Below, one piece after another: positions 10,001 through 18,000 of a stretch of 64,000 nucleotides of DNA (the first letter of the stretch is position 1; each line of letters opens with the position of its first letter). A program made the translations under genes and the position numbers. The stretch is from contig NZ_JASAOF010000024.1 of the NCBI RefSeq assembly GCF_029952525.1, positions 32,159 through 96,158 of the forward strand. Reading direction: 5' to 3'. Source of the DNA: Saccharopolyspora ipomoeae (GTDB lineage: Bacteria > Actinomycetota > Actinomycetes > Mycobacteriales > Pseudonocardiaceae). The notes under the pieces were generated by a model. The model saw only the letters and a program-made list of their open reading frames with translations. It was not told where the DNA came from and searched no databases.

Positions 10001-10258
10001 CGTCGTGGGGTTCTCGCCGGCCCCGGTCGGCGTCCGCACATCAGCCTGCGTTCGCACGTCAGCCGGCCAGTGCACCTCGGTGCGGTCCAGCAGCACCGGC
10101 GCGAGCGGCAGGGCGAGCGCGCAGCACAGGCCAGCGATCCCCAGGCAGAGCGCGACGACGTGCGCCAGCCACCGGCCCAGGCGCGAACGCCGAGGCCCCT
10201 CGTCGTGGTGCGGTTCGGCGGCCGGTTCGGCGGCGGCGGTGTCCGTCAGGTACTTCAC
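7046..10258 (-). CDS. Emb-type arabinosyltransferase paralogue 2 (GT-C fold, EmbA-like)
   Basis: 1070 residues from GTG at 10258, with GGGAGA about eight bases upstream. It has the same architecture as the gene at 3857: N-terminal TM helix (~30-55), lectin-like loop, LTDDDGF acidic motif (Asp ~278-280), GDIGNYYRWFNASEAPF, conserved SKWTHHFG loop and a C-terminal domain with GWLSISGPV. It shares many motifs with the downstream copy (NASEAPFTLVQ, GNYYRW), so the pair looks like a local duplication that diverged. The gap to the next emb is 93 bp with no obvious terminator, so co-transcription is likely. It presumably uses decaprenyl-phosphoryl-arabinose in arabinan synthesis. Confidence 0.87.
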   Translation of the reverse strand: MKYLTDTAAAEPAAEPHHDEGPRRSRLGRWLAHVVALCLGIAGLCCALALPLAPVLLDRTEVHWPADVRTQADVRTPTGAGENPTTTAFLTPYRPAEFRATVPCATMRAAQARPEPTTVLSTLPPGSDREGLTLSTEDGEPRLLLGEREVRLPAGTCGLTVRGDGMNSVVEPAGRAPIALPGVPAPEVFTLATALEGEQLRGFSVTARTYSWADTAPTETKRSLIEASLLLAVCSLLLLFAHTPPVLGRFRVRPLLWPVDAGVAAVIWTWLFVGPLTDDDGFAMMTVRNYAESGDIGNYYRWFNASEAPFTLVQHFMRWWSADGLDPFWLRMPSAIAGFLTWLLVSRGIVAPLCRNSRRLPVHLVSAVLFLACWLPYGLGIRPEPFLALGTSILVASLLLASRSSAPFGWLGVAALACGLTVSITPTGVSALLMVLVFAPRIAALLMRPGALPRWVLVPTRVALLAGLGSVGLVAMFADSSLNGVLGATRVHDEFGPSLGWYQEIDRYAKLLGTTMWGTASKRLVVFLVITAVLISAACAMRRLHRSVDMPELPLLLGSVASVLAALWLTPSKWTHHFGALIGVGPALVAVTAVLLVRVGKLPDAQREARLLGVFGTIAASVAAGLAFMGPNAWPWQSNLAMPWSDTPVRPDVPLDSPVLWMLVGLVAGLLTLVALLIRMRLRSRPLGGLMWTVAPASVLAGSSLAMALVLLGSFLSVPETMGDRFSVARMNRLSHEATSCGLEDEVQALPVAESLRPLDPGATGELDGFTAGGAPPQEPDLRLEDRGGPLQRPEPADPDDPRGDEPTARSASDFAWTSRTGGPQNTGSLITPWFGLPEVGAEQTLSLWVSGRPEQGNTLTLEFAAGQRPLGREVLRDPPPTDLPFKDPRHGREDDWRDFTAWRSLTVEPGDIPAGADRVRVLATDRSTDRQGWLSISGPVVRDVVGLRQALDAQGPVLIDWPMSFVFPCRSDYPQVGHGVAATPRMLITPPEGEYSMAYDAELGGVFAGVPMVSQRMELPTRLRGTPGYSWGHLLAVRYDREHDAYTTTRQRERVSGADGDGDYPFDQG

Positions 10259-10370
10259 GCTGGGGATCTCCCGGGATGCCGGTGGAAGAACTGCGTTGAG
10301 CCTCTTGCAGTTTCACGAGTTCCGCCCCCGGCCGGGTTGTCCGACACGCCGGAAGGCGTCCGACGAGACG

Positions 10371-11231
10371 TCAGTGGGACTTGCGTGCGATCGCCATGAG
10401 ATGAGGGCTCGCACCCAGCAGCTCCGGCACCGACTCGACGCGGCGGATCGCCTTGAGCACCGCGTCCCGGTGCCTGGGATCGGCGAGCCTGCGGGTGTCG
10501 GTCGCCCACGCCGCCGCGCTCTCCACCGCCACCAGCTCGATCGCCCGGAAGCCCGCGTCGGCGACCTCGTCGCGCAGGTCGGAGGGCCGGTGGAAGTAGG
10601 TCAGGGTGAACCAGCGCGGGTGCTCGCCCGGATCGGTGTTGCGGTGCAGGCCGTCGTCCAGCACGCCCTCGACCAGCCCCTGGAAGTCCTCGTCGCCGAT
10701 GTCGCCCACCGCCACCCCGTCGAACGTCGAGGCGTACCGCGACACCGCGGCCGCCAGCAGCACCCCGCCCGGCTTGAGCACCCGGTGCGCCTCGCGCAGC
10801 GCCCGCAACCGGTCGGCGCGCTCCAGCAGGTGGTACAGCGGGCCGAGCAGCAGCACCGCGTCGGCGGTGCTGTCCTCGAAGGACAGGTCGCGGGCGTCGC
10901 CGACCGCGCAGCTCGCCAGCGGCGCCGCAGGCTGGGCCGCTGAGGCCTCCGCGGCGGCCGTCACGTGCGGCTCCCACGCGTCGACCAGGTGCACCGCGTA
11001 GCCGTCGCGGGCCAGCGGCAGGGCGTAGGCGCCCTCCGCGCCGCCGATGTCGTAGACGACACCCGGCGCGGGCGGCAGGTGCCTGCCCAGCAGGTCCGCG
11101 GTGCGCAGCGCTTCCAGATATCCCCAGGTGCTCAGGCGATCCCGTTCCGGACCGAGCCGGTAGTACTCGGCGATGGCCGTCTCGAAGTCGTCCACGAGGG
11201 ATGAGGCTACTGCCGGTGTCCAGTCGCCCAC
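10371..11231 (-). CDS. Class I SAM-dependent methyltransferase
   Basis: Up to 286 residues. The SAM-binding motif VVYDIGGAEGAYALPLA lies near residues 60-75, followed by the acidic motif II (VHLVDAW) and CAVGDARDLSF, then LLLGPLYHLLE and the ALREAHRVLKPGG post-motif, all standard for small-molecule methyltransferases. The start is uncertain: GTG at 11231 or GTG at 11195, neither with a clear ribosome site. It lies between dprE2 and the emb pair on the same strand. A methylated sugar on the wall polysaccharide or a methylated lipid would fit the context, but the substrate is not shown by the sequence. Confidence 0.8.
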   Translation of the reverse strand: MGDWTPAVASSLVDDFETAIAEYYRLGPERDRLSTWGYLEALRTADLLGRHLPPAPGVVYDIGGAEGAYALPLARDGYAVHLVDAWEPHVTAAAEASAAQPAAPLASCAVGDARDLSFEDSTADAVLLLGPLYHLLERADRLRALREAHRVLKPGGVLLAAAVSRYASTFDGVAVGDIGDEDFQGLVEGVLDDGLHRNTDPGEHPRWFTLTYFHRPSDLRDEVADAGFRAIELVAVESAAAWATDTRRLADPRHRDAVLKAIRRVESVPELLGASPHLMAIARKSH

Positions 11232-11338
11232 GTGCGGTACCGGTGAACCCGCCGGAGATGGGCCGAACGGGCGAAAAACGCGGTGTTCCCGGACTGCTCG
11301 CGAAACCTGGCAACGGGCTCGCGCGTCTCACGGACGTT

Positions 11339-11437
11339 CCGTGGGTCCCCCGGAACTTGAGGGCAGGCGGAGGACCCACGGACGCGGATGCCTGGGGAAC
11401 CCCACTTCTCCGGGCATCCGCGCTTCCTGACGGAAGC
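11339..11437. repeat. Three consecutive hairpins
   Basis: In the gap 11232-11620 (which holds no convincing gene) three inverted repeats follow each other: CCGTGGGTCC (11339-11348) with GGACCCACGG (11372-11381); CGCGGATGCC (11383-11392) with GGCATCCGCG (11413-11422); and GCTTCC (11422-11427) with GGAAGC (11432-11437). All arms are perfect. The array lies upstream of the methyltransferase gene and downstream of dprE2. It may attenuate read-through between them or be a decayed mobile repeat; no T-tract follows. Confidence 0.65.
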
Positions 11438-11575
11438 CTGGCAGGCGTCGCGAGCCCGCACAATGACAGATCGCCGCGCAGGGCCGAAACGTTGCCCGCC
11501 GATGACAACAACTTATCCCAAAGCGGGAACGCGGCGGTGGCGGTCGGGGAGGGGAGAACGGGCCGAAGACGAGAA

Positions 11576-11606
11576 CGGGGCCGCCGGGAAGCACCCGACG
11601 GCCCCG
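11576..11606 (-). terminator. Stem-loop after dprE2
   Basis: CGGGGCCG (11576-11583) pairs with CGGCCCCG (11599-11606) 15 bp downstream of the dprE2 stop on the minus strand. There is no U-tract, so it may only slow transcription or protect the 3' end. Confidence 0.5.
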
Positions 11607-11620
11607 CTGAGCTCACCCGA

Positions 11621-12382
11621 TCAGAACGGCAGCTTCTTGAAGATGAAACGCGGGACGTGCTTGAGCACGAACATCACCCAGCGCATCTGGCCGGGCGCGT
11701 AGACCTCTTCCTTGCCCTTGCGAACGCCGTCGATGATCGCCGCGGCGACCTGGTCCGGGGTCTGCGACATGGGCGGCGGCTTCATGCCCGCGGTCAGCTT
11801 CGTGTGCACGAAGTTCGGGCGGATCACGGTGACCTTCACACCGTGCTCCTCCAGCGCGTAGGTCAGCCCGGTGTAGAAGATGTCCAGGCCGCCCTTCGAC
11901 GAGCCGTAGACGAAGTTCGAGCGGCGAGCGCGCTCACCGGCCGGGGACGCCATCACCGCGATGCTGCCGTGGCCCTGCTTCTTGAGCTTGTTGGCCAGCA
12001 GCACGCCGAGGCCCACCGGGGCCACGTAGTTGATGTCGGCGACCGCGCGGGCGGCCTCGAAGTCCGTCCAGCCCTTCTCGTTGTCGCCCTGGATGCCGAA
12101 GGCGATCAGGGTGACGTCGACGTCGCCGTCGGCGAAGGCCTTGTCGATGACCTCGGCGTGCGTCTCCGGCTTGCGGGCGTCGAAGTGCAGGATCGACACC
12201 GTGCTGCCCGTCTTGCGCAGCTCCTCGGCCGCGGCGTTGAGGCGCTCCGACTCCTCGGGGCGGTCGGCCAGCACGATCCGCAGCGGCTGCGCCTGCGCGT
12301 ACTGCTTCGCGGTGGTCAGCGCGATGTCCGAGGTGCCGCCCAGCACCAGCAGCGATTGGGGGTTGCCAACAGCGTCGATCAC
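11621..12382 (-). CDS. dprE2: Decaprenylphospho-beta-D-erythro-pentofuranosid-2-ulose 2-reductase
   Basis: 253-residue short-chain dehydrogenase. The NAD(P) motif is GGTSDI (15-20), the catalytic set is Ser146 (MASPAGE), Tyr159 and Lys163 (YGSSK), and the C-terminus ends in a basic hydrophobic segment (VPRFIFKKLPF) as in mycobacterial DprE2. It reduces the 2-keto intermediate made by DprE1 to decaprenyl-phosphoryl-arabinose, the donor for all arabinan. It starts with GTG at 12382; GTGA overlaps the dprE1 stop, so the two enzymes are translationally coupled. Its own downstream neighbour is a methyltransferase rather than aftA, the order I recall for mycobacteria. Confidence 0.93.
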   Translation of the reverse strand: MIDAVGNPQSLLVLGGTSDIALTTAKQYAQAQPLRIVLADRPEESERLNAAAEELRKTGSTVSILHFDARKPETHAEVIDKAFADGDVDVTLIAFGIQGDNEKGWTDFEAARAVADINYVAPVGLGVLLANKLKKQGHGSIAVMASPAGERARRSNFVYGSSKGGLDIFYTGLTYALEEHGVKVTVIRPNFVHTKLTAGMKPPPMSQTPDQVAAAIIDGVRKGKEEVYAPGQMRWVMFVLKHVPRFIFKKLPF

Positions 12383-13743
12383 AGCTCAAGCCTCCGGCTC
12401 ATGTCTGAGGCGAATTTGCCTTCGGGGTCAATGGTCTTGCGGATCTTGGAGAACTCTTCCGCCCGCGGGTACATCTTGTGGAAGTTCTCGGCCGTCGTGC
12501 GCGAGTCCTTCGCCGTGTACAGCCGGCCGCCGAGGCCCATGATGTCCTCGTCCAGCTCCTGGCAGAAGCGGCCCAGACCGTCCACGATCGGGAAGTCCAG
12601 GCACACCAGCCAGCCGGGGTGCGGGTAGGACAGCGGGGCGCGGTTGCCCTCGCCCATCTTCTTGATGACGTTCAGGAACGACACGTGGCCGGAGTTCGCG
12701 ACCTTGCGGATGATCCGCTTCAGGTCCTCGTCCTTGCCGTACGGCAGCGAGAACTGGTACTGCAGGAAGCCCTGCGAACCGTACGCGCGGCTCCACTCGC
12801 CGATCAGGTCCAGCGGGTGGTAGAAGGCGGTCAGGTTCTGGATCAGGTCCCGGCCGCGCTTCGGCGTCTTCATGTAGTACAGCTCACCGATCGTGCCGAA
12901 CGTGAGCTTGTTCGCCAGCCGCGGCGGGAAGATGTCCGGCAGCGTCAGCAGCTGCGGCGCGTCGAACTTCAGCGGGTCGGCCCGCAGCTTCGGCGGCAGC
13001 TGGTCCAGCGTCGCCAGCGAACCGCGGCCGAACGCGCCCCGGCCCAGCTTCGGGCCCGTCGACATCGAGTCGAACCACGCCGACGAGTACGTGTACTTGT
13101 CGTCCGAACCGTCGTTGAACAGCTCGATCGTCTCGTCGAGGTTCGCCGTCCGGTCGGCGTCGGCGATGAAGTACGCCGTCTCCGTCCGGGTCATCCGGAT
13201 CGACGCCCGCAGGATGATGCCGGTCAGGCCGATGCCGGCCACCGTCGCCCAGAACAGATCGGCGTCCGGGCCGTTCGGCGTGATCGTGCGGATCTCGCCG
13301 TCCGCGGTCAGCAGATCCATCGCCACCACGTGGTTGCCGAAGCTGCCCGCCGAGTGGTGGTTCTTGCCGTGGATGTCGTTGGCGATCGCGCCACCGACCG
13401 TGACCTGCCGAGTACCCGGCAGAACCGGGACCCACAGGCCGTACGGCAGCGCGGCCTTCATCAGCTCTTCCAGGCTCACGCCCGCGTCGACGTCGACGAT
13501 GGCGGTGTCCGGGTTGATGTCGTGAACGCGGTTCAGCGCGGTCATGTCGACGACCACGCCACCGGCGTTCTGCGCGACGTCGCCGTAGCTGCGGCCCAAG
13601 CCGCGGGCGATGACGCCCCGCTCGTCGGCGGTGCGCACCGCCTCGGCGATGGCGTCGACGTCGGTCGTGCTGAGCACGCGCGCCCGGGACGGCGCGGTTC
13701 GTGCCCAACCGGTCAGCGTGCGGTACTCCATTGCTGCGGTCAC
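12379..13743 (-). CDS. dprE1: Decaprenylphosphoryl-beta-D-ribose 2-oxidase
   Basis: 454 residues from GTG at 13743 (ATG at 13731 is also possible). It is a VAO-type flavoenzyme with ARGLGRSYGD (46-55) in the FAD domain. The benzothiazinone-reactive cysteine of mycobacterial DprE1 is conserved here as Cys381 in GWLVCLDFP, and the active-site lysine as Lys412 in YTAKDSRTT. It oxidises the 2-hydroxyl of decaprenyl-phosphoryl-ribose. The start overlaps the stop of a 103-codon ORF as GTGA, which suggests that ORF is expressed first in the same transcript. The identification is firm from the family-wide motifs and the coupling with dprE2. Confidence 0.95.
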   Translation of the reverse strand: MTAAMEYRTLTGWARTAPSRARVLSTTDVDAIAEAVRTADERGVIARGLGRSYGDVAQNAGGVVVDMTALNRVHDINPDTAIVDVDAGVSLEELMKAALPYGLWVPVLPGTRQVTVGGAIANDIHGKNHHSAGSFGNHVVAMDLLTADGEIRTITPNGPDADLFWATVAGIGLTGIILRASIRMTRTETAYFIADADRTANLDETIELFNDGSDDKYTYSSAWFDSMSTGPKLGRGAFGRGSLATLDQLPPKLRADPLKFDAPQLLTLPDIFPPRLANKLTFGTIGELYYMKTPKRGRDLIQNLTAFYHPLDLIGEWSRAYGSQGFLQYQFSLPYGKDEDLKRIIRKVANSGHVSFLNVIKKMGEGNRAPLSYPHPGWLVCLDFPIVDGLGRFCQELDEDIMGLGGRLYTAKDSRTTAENFHKMYPRAEEFSKIRKTIDPEGKFASDMSRRLEL

Positions 13744-14051
13744 AGGCCCAGCCTTCGCGAAAGGTCGAGTTGATTCATCTGCACGTGTGCGACGTGCTCG
13801 AACTTGGTGATCTCCAGGAGACCGTCAGGCGATTCCAGCCGGCCGACGGTCGTCCAGGACAGCTCCGAGGGTGCACTCCCGAGCGTGCGGACGCGGACCT
13901 CACCGTCCGCTACGAGCAGACCCGGCGACCGGAGCGGACCGCCGAAGCCTCCCTGCCAGTGGTGGTCGGCGGACGCACCGACAACGGCCCTGGTCGGCGC
14001 CGTGCGCGCCCGGCCTCTCGGTGTCAGCGAGTCGTCCTTTACCGATCCCAC
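13740..14051 (-). CDS. Small protein translationally coupled to dprE1, function unknown
   Basis: Up to 103 residues, not recognised. The strongest sign that it is real is the GTGA overlap of its stop with the dprE1 start. The first ~40 residues are Arg/Ala-rich and may be untranslated; the remainder (DGEVRVRTLG, SWTTVGRLESPDGLLEITKFEHVAH) has alternating hydrophobic residues like a small beta-barrel or sheet domain, with no signal peptide or membrane segment. It lies divergent to the plus-strand GtrA gene across a 175-bp promoter gap. It could be a DprE1 accessory factor or just a leader ORF. I recall no equivalent directly before mycobacterial dprE1. Confidence 0.5.
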   Translation of the reverse strand: MGSVKDDSLTPRGRARTAPTRAVVGASADHHWQGGFGGPLRSPGLLVADGEVRVRTLGSAPSELSWTTVGRLESPDGLLEITKFEHVAHVQMNQLDLSRRLGL

Positions 14052-14226
14052 CCAGCCGAGTCTATCCGCGCATCGGGTTGTTCTACCGCCGGGTACGAGC
14101 GGTCCCCGGCGATGCGCGAAGCGTCATCGCTACACTCGCGGGGGACGTGTCTACCGCTGTCCGGGCAACCTGGACGCGGACGGTCCTGGGCGTCCGGTCC
14201 TGCCGTCGTTGCTTGAAGGTGAACCT

Positions 14227-14658
14227 GTGACAGTGGCCGAAACCGCAACCGAACCCAAGAAGCTGGGGGTCTTCAACCAGCTTGTCCGCTTCATCGCAAT
14301 CGGTGGCGGTTGCGCGATCATCGACTTCGGCACGTACTCGCTGATGCTGGGCGTGCTCGGGTGGCCGTTCTGGTTGTCGCGAGGCATCAGCTTCATCCTC
14401 GGTACCTCGGCGTCCTACGTCATCAACCGCAAGTTGACGTTCCAAGGCGCCAACACCGGCAACACCAAGGCCAAGGCCGGGGCGTTCGCCCTGGTGTACA
14501 TCGTCACGTTCTTCGTGAACTGGGGCACCAACCAGCTGCTGGTCGTCTGGACCGGGGCGGACGAGCCGTGGCTCGTCACCGTCTGCTGGGTCGTCGGCCA
14601 GGGCCTCGGGACGCTGATCAACTTCGTGATGCTGAAGTGGGTCGTCTTCCGGGAGTGA
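14227..14658 (+). CDS. GtrA-family membrane protein beside dprE1 (Rv3789-like)
   Basis: 143 residues from GTG at 14227, with GAAGGTG six bases upstream. It has four TM segments (about 20-40, 47-65, 85-105, 112-133) and the GtrA signatures SYVINRKLTF and NFVMLKWVVF. In mycobacteria a GtrA protein of similar size (Rv3789) is adjacent to dprE1 and has been proposed either to flip decaprenyl-phosphoryl-arabinose or to anchor other arabinan enzymes. The same position here supports orthology. A T-rich hairpin terminator follows directly. It is the only plus-strand gene in the wall block. Confidence 0.88.
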   Translation: MTVAETATEPKKLGVFNQLVRFIAIGGGCAIIDFGTYSLMLGVLGWPFWLSRGISFILGTSASYVINRKLTFQGANTGNTKAKAGAFALVYIVTFFVNWGTNQLLVVWTGADEPWLVTVCWVVGQGLGTLINFVMLKWVVFRE

Positions 14659-14672
14659 AACCTGAGGTTTTC

Positions 14673-14707
14673 GGGGCGCTCGGCCGGGACGGTCGGGCGC
14701 CCCTTTT
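14673..14707 (+). terminator. Rho-independent terminator after the Rv3789-like GtrA gene
   Basis: GGGGCGC (14673-14679) pairs with GCGCCCC (14697-14703), with an inner CTCGG/CGGTC pairing, followed by TTTT. It begins 14 bp after the stop codon. Confidence 0.8.
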
Positions 14708-14708
14708 C

Positions 14709-14995
14709 GTGGGTGGGGTGGGGAAGTTTTCATGAAAACTGCGCCACCTCGTGGGGTTCTTCGGGGGCGCTTCGCGGGGTCCTTCTGCGGGGGTGCGGAG
14801 TGGCAATTTCGCCAGAAATTGGCTTCGTTCCGTGTTCTTCTTGCGTTGTGGGGGTTGCCAATTTCAGGCGAAATTTCCACTGCCTTTCGAAACGTACCCG
14901 TAGTGGGTCGCTTCTACTGAAGCTTGGGTCGCCTTGGTGGCGTTCGTTTCGAAACGTATTCGTAGTGGGTTGCTTCTACTGAAGCTTGGGTCGCT
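14709..14995 (+). repeat. Composite palindromic element, copy III with an extra C module
   Basis: Same order and orientation as copy II. Module A: GTTTTCATGAAAAC at 14726-14739. Module B: AATTTCGCCAGAAATT (14805-14820) and AATTTCAGGCGAAATT (14860-14875), again 55 bp apart; the extended arms pair with two mismatches. Module C occurs twice (14881-14935 and 14943-14995), each with TTTCGAAACGTA, GTAGTGGGT, CTTCTACTGAAGCTTGGGTC. It fills most of the gap between the convergent GtrA gene and the emb gene at 15069. Nothing else is evident in 14996-15068. Confidence 0.85.
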
Positions 14996-15068
14996 TCGGT
15001 CGCGGTTGTTGCTAAACGTAGACGCGCCCACCAAGCCCCAAGACCTGGTGAGCGCGCCTGGCGTTCCC

Positions 15069-18000
15069 TTACTGGTCTGACTCCTCCGGGGCTTCGAAGC
15101 CCTTGACGTCGTTCCTGTCGTCGGAGCTGGGGACGTCGCCCGGGAGTTGCAGGGTCTTCGGGAGGGGTCCCGGGGACCACCTGCCCCAGTGGGTTTCCGT
15201 GTGGACGTCCATCGCCGTCTGGGCCGGGACCGCGTCCTGGTCGTACGGGTCGACCGCGTAGAGGGAGCCCCAGTCCCGGTGGATGTTGTTCTTCATGTAG
15301 GTCGGGAGCTCGCGCATGCTCGTGGCGACGTTGAGCCAGCCGAACGGGCCGCCCGCGTCCGGCGAGGACCAGCCCTGGCCGATGTCCCGCACCTCCGCGC
15401 CCGCGGCGACCCGGAACTTCGGGATCTCCGCGACGCCGTGGTGCACGCCCGGGAGCTGCAAGCACGGGTGGACCAGGGCCGCCGTCCACTCCACGAACGT
15501 GGGCTGGTCGCCGACGAAGTCGGTCATGTTCACCAGCTGCGGGGCTCGGGGGGCGCTGACCGCGACCCAGCCGTTCGGGCCCAGGGCGTTGTCGACCGCG
15601 ACCACGCGCATCTTGGTGGCGCCTTCGGACTTGCCGCCCAGGGTGTAGCGGAAGTCCCGCCAGCTCGGGGCGCCCTGCTGCACCACGTACTTGCGCTCGG
15701 TGATGAGGAAGCCGTTGGGCGTGTCGTGGCCGAACTCCAGCGCCACCGAGTTGGCGCCCAGCTCCGAGCCCGCCAGCGACAGGACCACCGGCACCTCGCC
15801 CTTCTGGGCGCGCTCCGGCAGGTCGTACCACTGGGTGCGCAGCTCACCGGTGCCCACGCCCGCGGTGTCGTAGCTGCCCCAGACCGGGGCGTTGTCGTTG
15901 CCGAACTGGTGCGGGGGCTTCCAGTTGGGTTCCTGCGGGTCCGTGCCGTCGCCCGGGGGCAGGCCCGGCCGGTTGAAGCCCTGCAGCTTGGCCTTCATGT
16001 ACTGCTGGGCGTCTTCCTTGTCCTGCAGGCGCTTCGGCGGGACCCCGATGTTCTCGTCCTCCGACGGGGCCGCCACCGAGGGCTGGTCACCCGACACGCG
16101 CAGCATCCCCGACTGGGGATTGGTCTCCACGTAGATGTAGTCCGAGAGGCCGCAGCTGCTTCCCACGACCTGCTTGATGTTGTCCGCGCCGAGGCTGTAG
16201 CTGCCCCACTGCTTCTGGATCACCTTGCCGAAGTTCGCCAGCTCGAACAGCACCAGCAGGGCGCAGATGATCGACAGCGGGGCCGTGCCCATCCGCAGGG
16301 CCCGGCTGCGGCCCTCCTCGCGGTTGAACCGCTCGTCGACGACCTTCGGGTTGTGCTCGTCGATGCGCAGGTGCTCGATGAACGCCACGACCATGGCGAT
16401 GAACGCGATGATCAGCAGCACCGTGCTCAAGTGCCTGCCCAGGAACTGCGGCGGCATGTTGTACCAGGGCACGCCCCAGCCCGAGACGTACCACCAGGCG
16501 TTCGGGCCGGTGGCGGCGAAGGCCAGGATCACCATCAGGCCCGCGAAGAACACGGCCCGGTTGCGCTTCGACCGCAGCACCGTGCTGCTCGTGGCCAGCG
16601 CCGTCAGCGCCGCCAGCGCACCGCCCGTGGCGGCGAAGATGCCGAAGTGGTGCGACCACTTGGTGGGGGTCAGCACCAGCACGGCGAACGACATGGCGCT
16701 GATCGCCAGCAGACGGCGGCTCGGGCCCAGCGCCGCACCCCGGATCCGGCCGCGGCGCAGCAGCACCACCGCGCACGTCGCCAGGCACAGGATCACCAGC
16801 AGCACCGGGAAGCGCCGCGTCATCGACCCGTCCGCCGTGGGGCTGAACAGCAGGTTGTAGCGGCTCAGCTCCTCGTACCAGCTCTGGCTCGGACCGATGT
16901 CGGTGCGCAGCTCGGTCGCGTCCATCACCGACTGCCACGTCTGGTCGGCGAACACCAACGTCAAGATCACGAACCCGGACGAGGCGATCGGCGCCAGCAC
17001 CGGCAGCCAGCCGAACTCCATCGCCCGCTTGCGGACGAGCCGGAACAGCGGCTTGAGCGCCGCCACGAACGGCAGCACCGACACCATGCCGTGCGGGTTC
17101 GCACCCACCGACAGCGCCGCCACGACCAGGCCCAGCGCGGCCGGCATCAACCGGTCCGTGGCCACCGCGCGCTCCACCGCGCACAGCGCCAGCAGCGAGA
17201 ACAGCACCACGACCGGCTCGGGACGCAGACCGTTGTCGTAGGGCAGCCAGAACGCCAGGAACACCGCGGCCGCGGCCCAGCCGGCGGCGTTGGAGCGCCG
17301 CACCTGCTGGCCGAGCCTCGGCAGCACCTCGCGGGAGATCAGCAGCCAGCTGATGATGCCCATCAGCAGCGCGGGCAGCCGCACCCACGGCGTCGCCGTG
17401 GAGACCTGCACCCACAGCGAGTAGACCTCGTAGAACCAGCCGAACGGCGCCTCCGGGACACCGAACCAGCGGTAGTAGTTGCTGATGTAGCCGAAGCTCT
17501 CGCGCGTCCGCGCGATGTTCAGGATGTAGCCGTCGTCCGAGGTCATCGCACCGATGACCCACCACACCAGCAGCGAACCGATCACCGCGATGTCCCGGAA
17601 CGTCGGCTTCCACCAGCCGACGGCCAGCCACTTCGGAGGACGGCGGCCCGCGCGCACGTCCAGGCGCCGCAGGCACACCACCGAGCCGATGAACGCCAGC
17701 ACCGCCAGCGCCATCGCCGCCAGCTTCAGCGGCGTCGCCTGGCTCTCGTAGCGGGTGTCCACCCGCGCCTCGAACGACAGACCGTTCACGTCGTCGCGCT
17801 GGTCGTCGATGCCGGAGTAGATGCCCGTCAGCTGCGGACGCTGGTCACCGCGCATGTTCGCGATCGACTGGTCGCCGACGCTGGCGGTGCTGCCGTAGCC
17901 GTCCGAGTGCAGCGAGATCGAGCAGTCGCCCGCCGGGATCGGGGCCGTGCCCACCTGCTGGCCCTTGGTCAGCAGCGTCAGCTGGCCGTTGTCGACCTGC

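Noticed and set aside
11207..11461. 84-codon minus-strand frame over the hairpin array
   Set aside because: Arg/Gly/Pro-rich translation, overlaps the hairpins and the methyltransferase start, no sign of selection.
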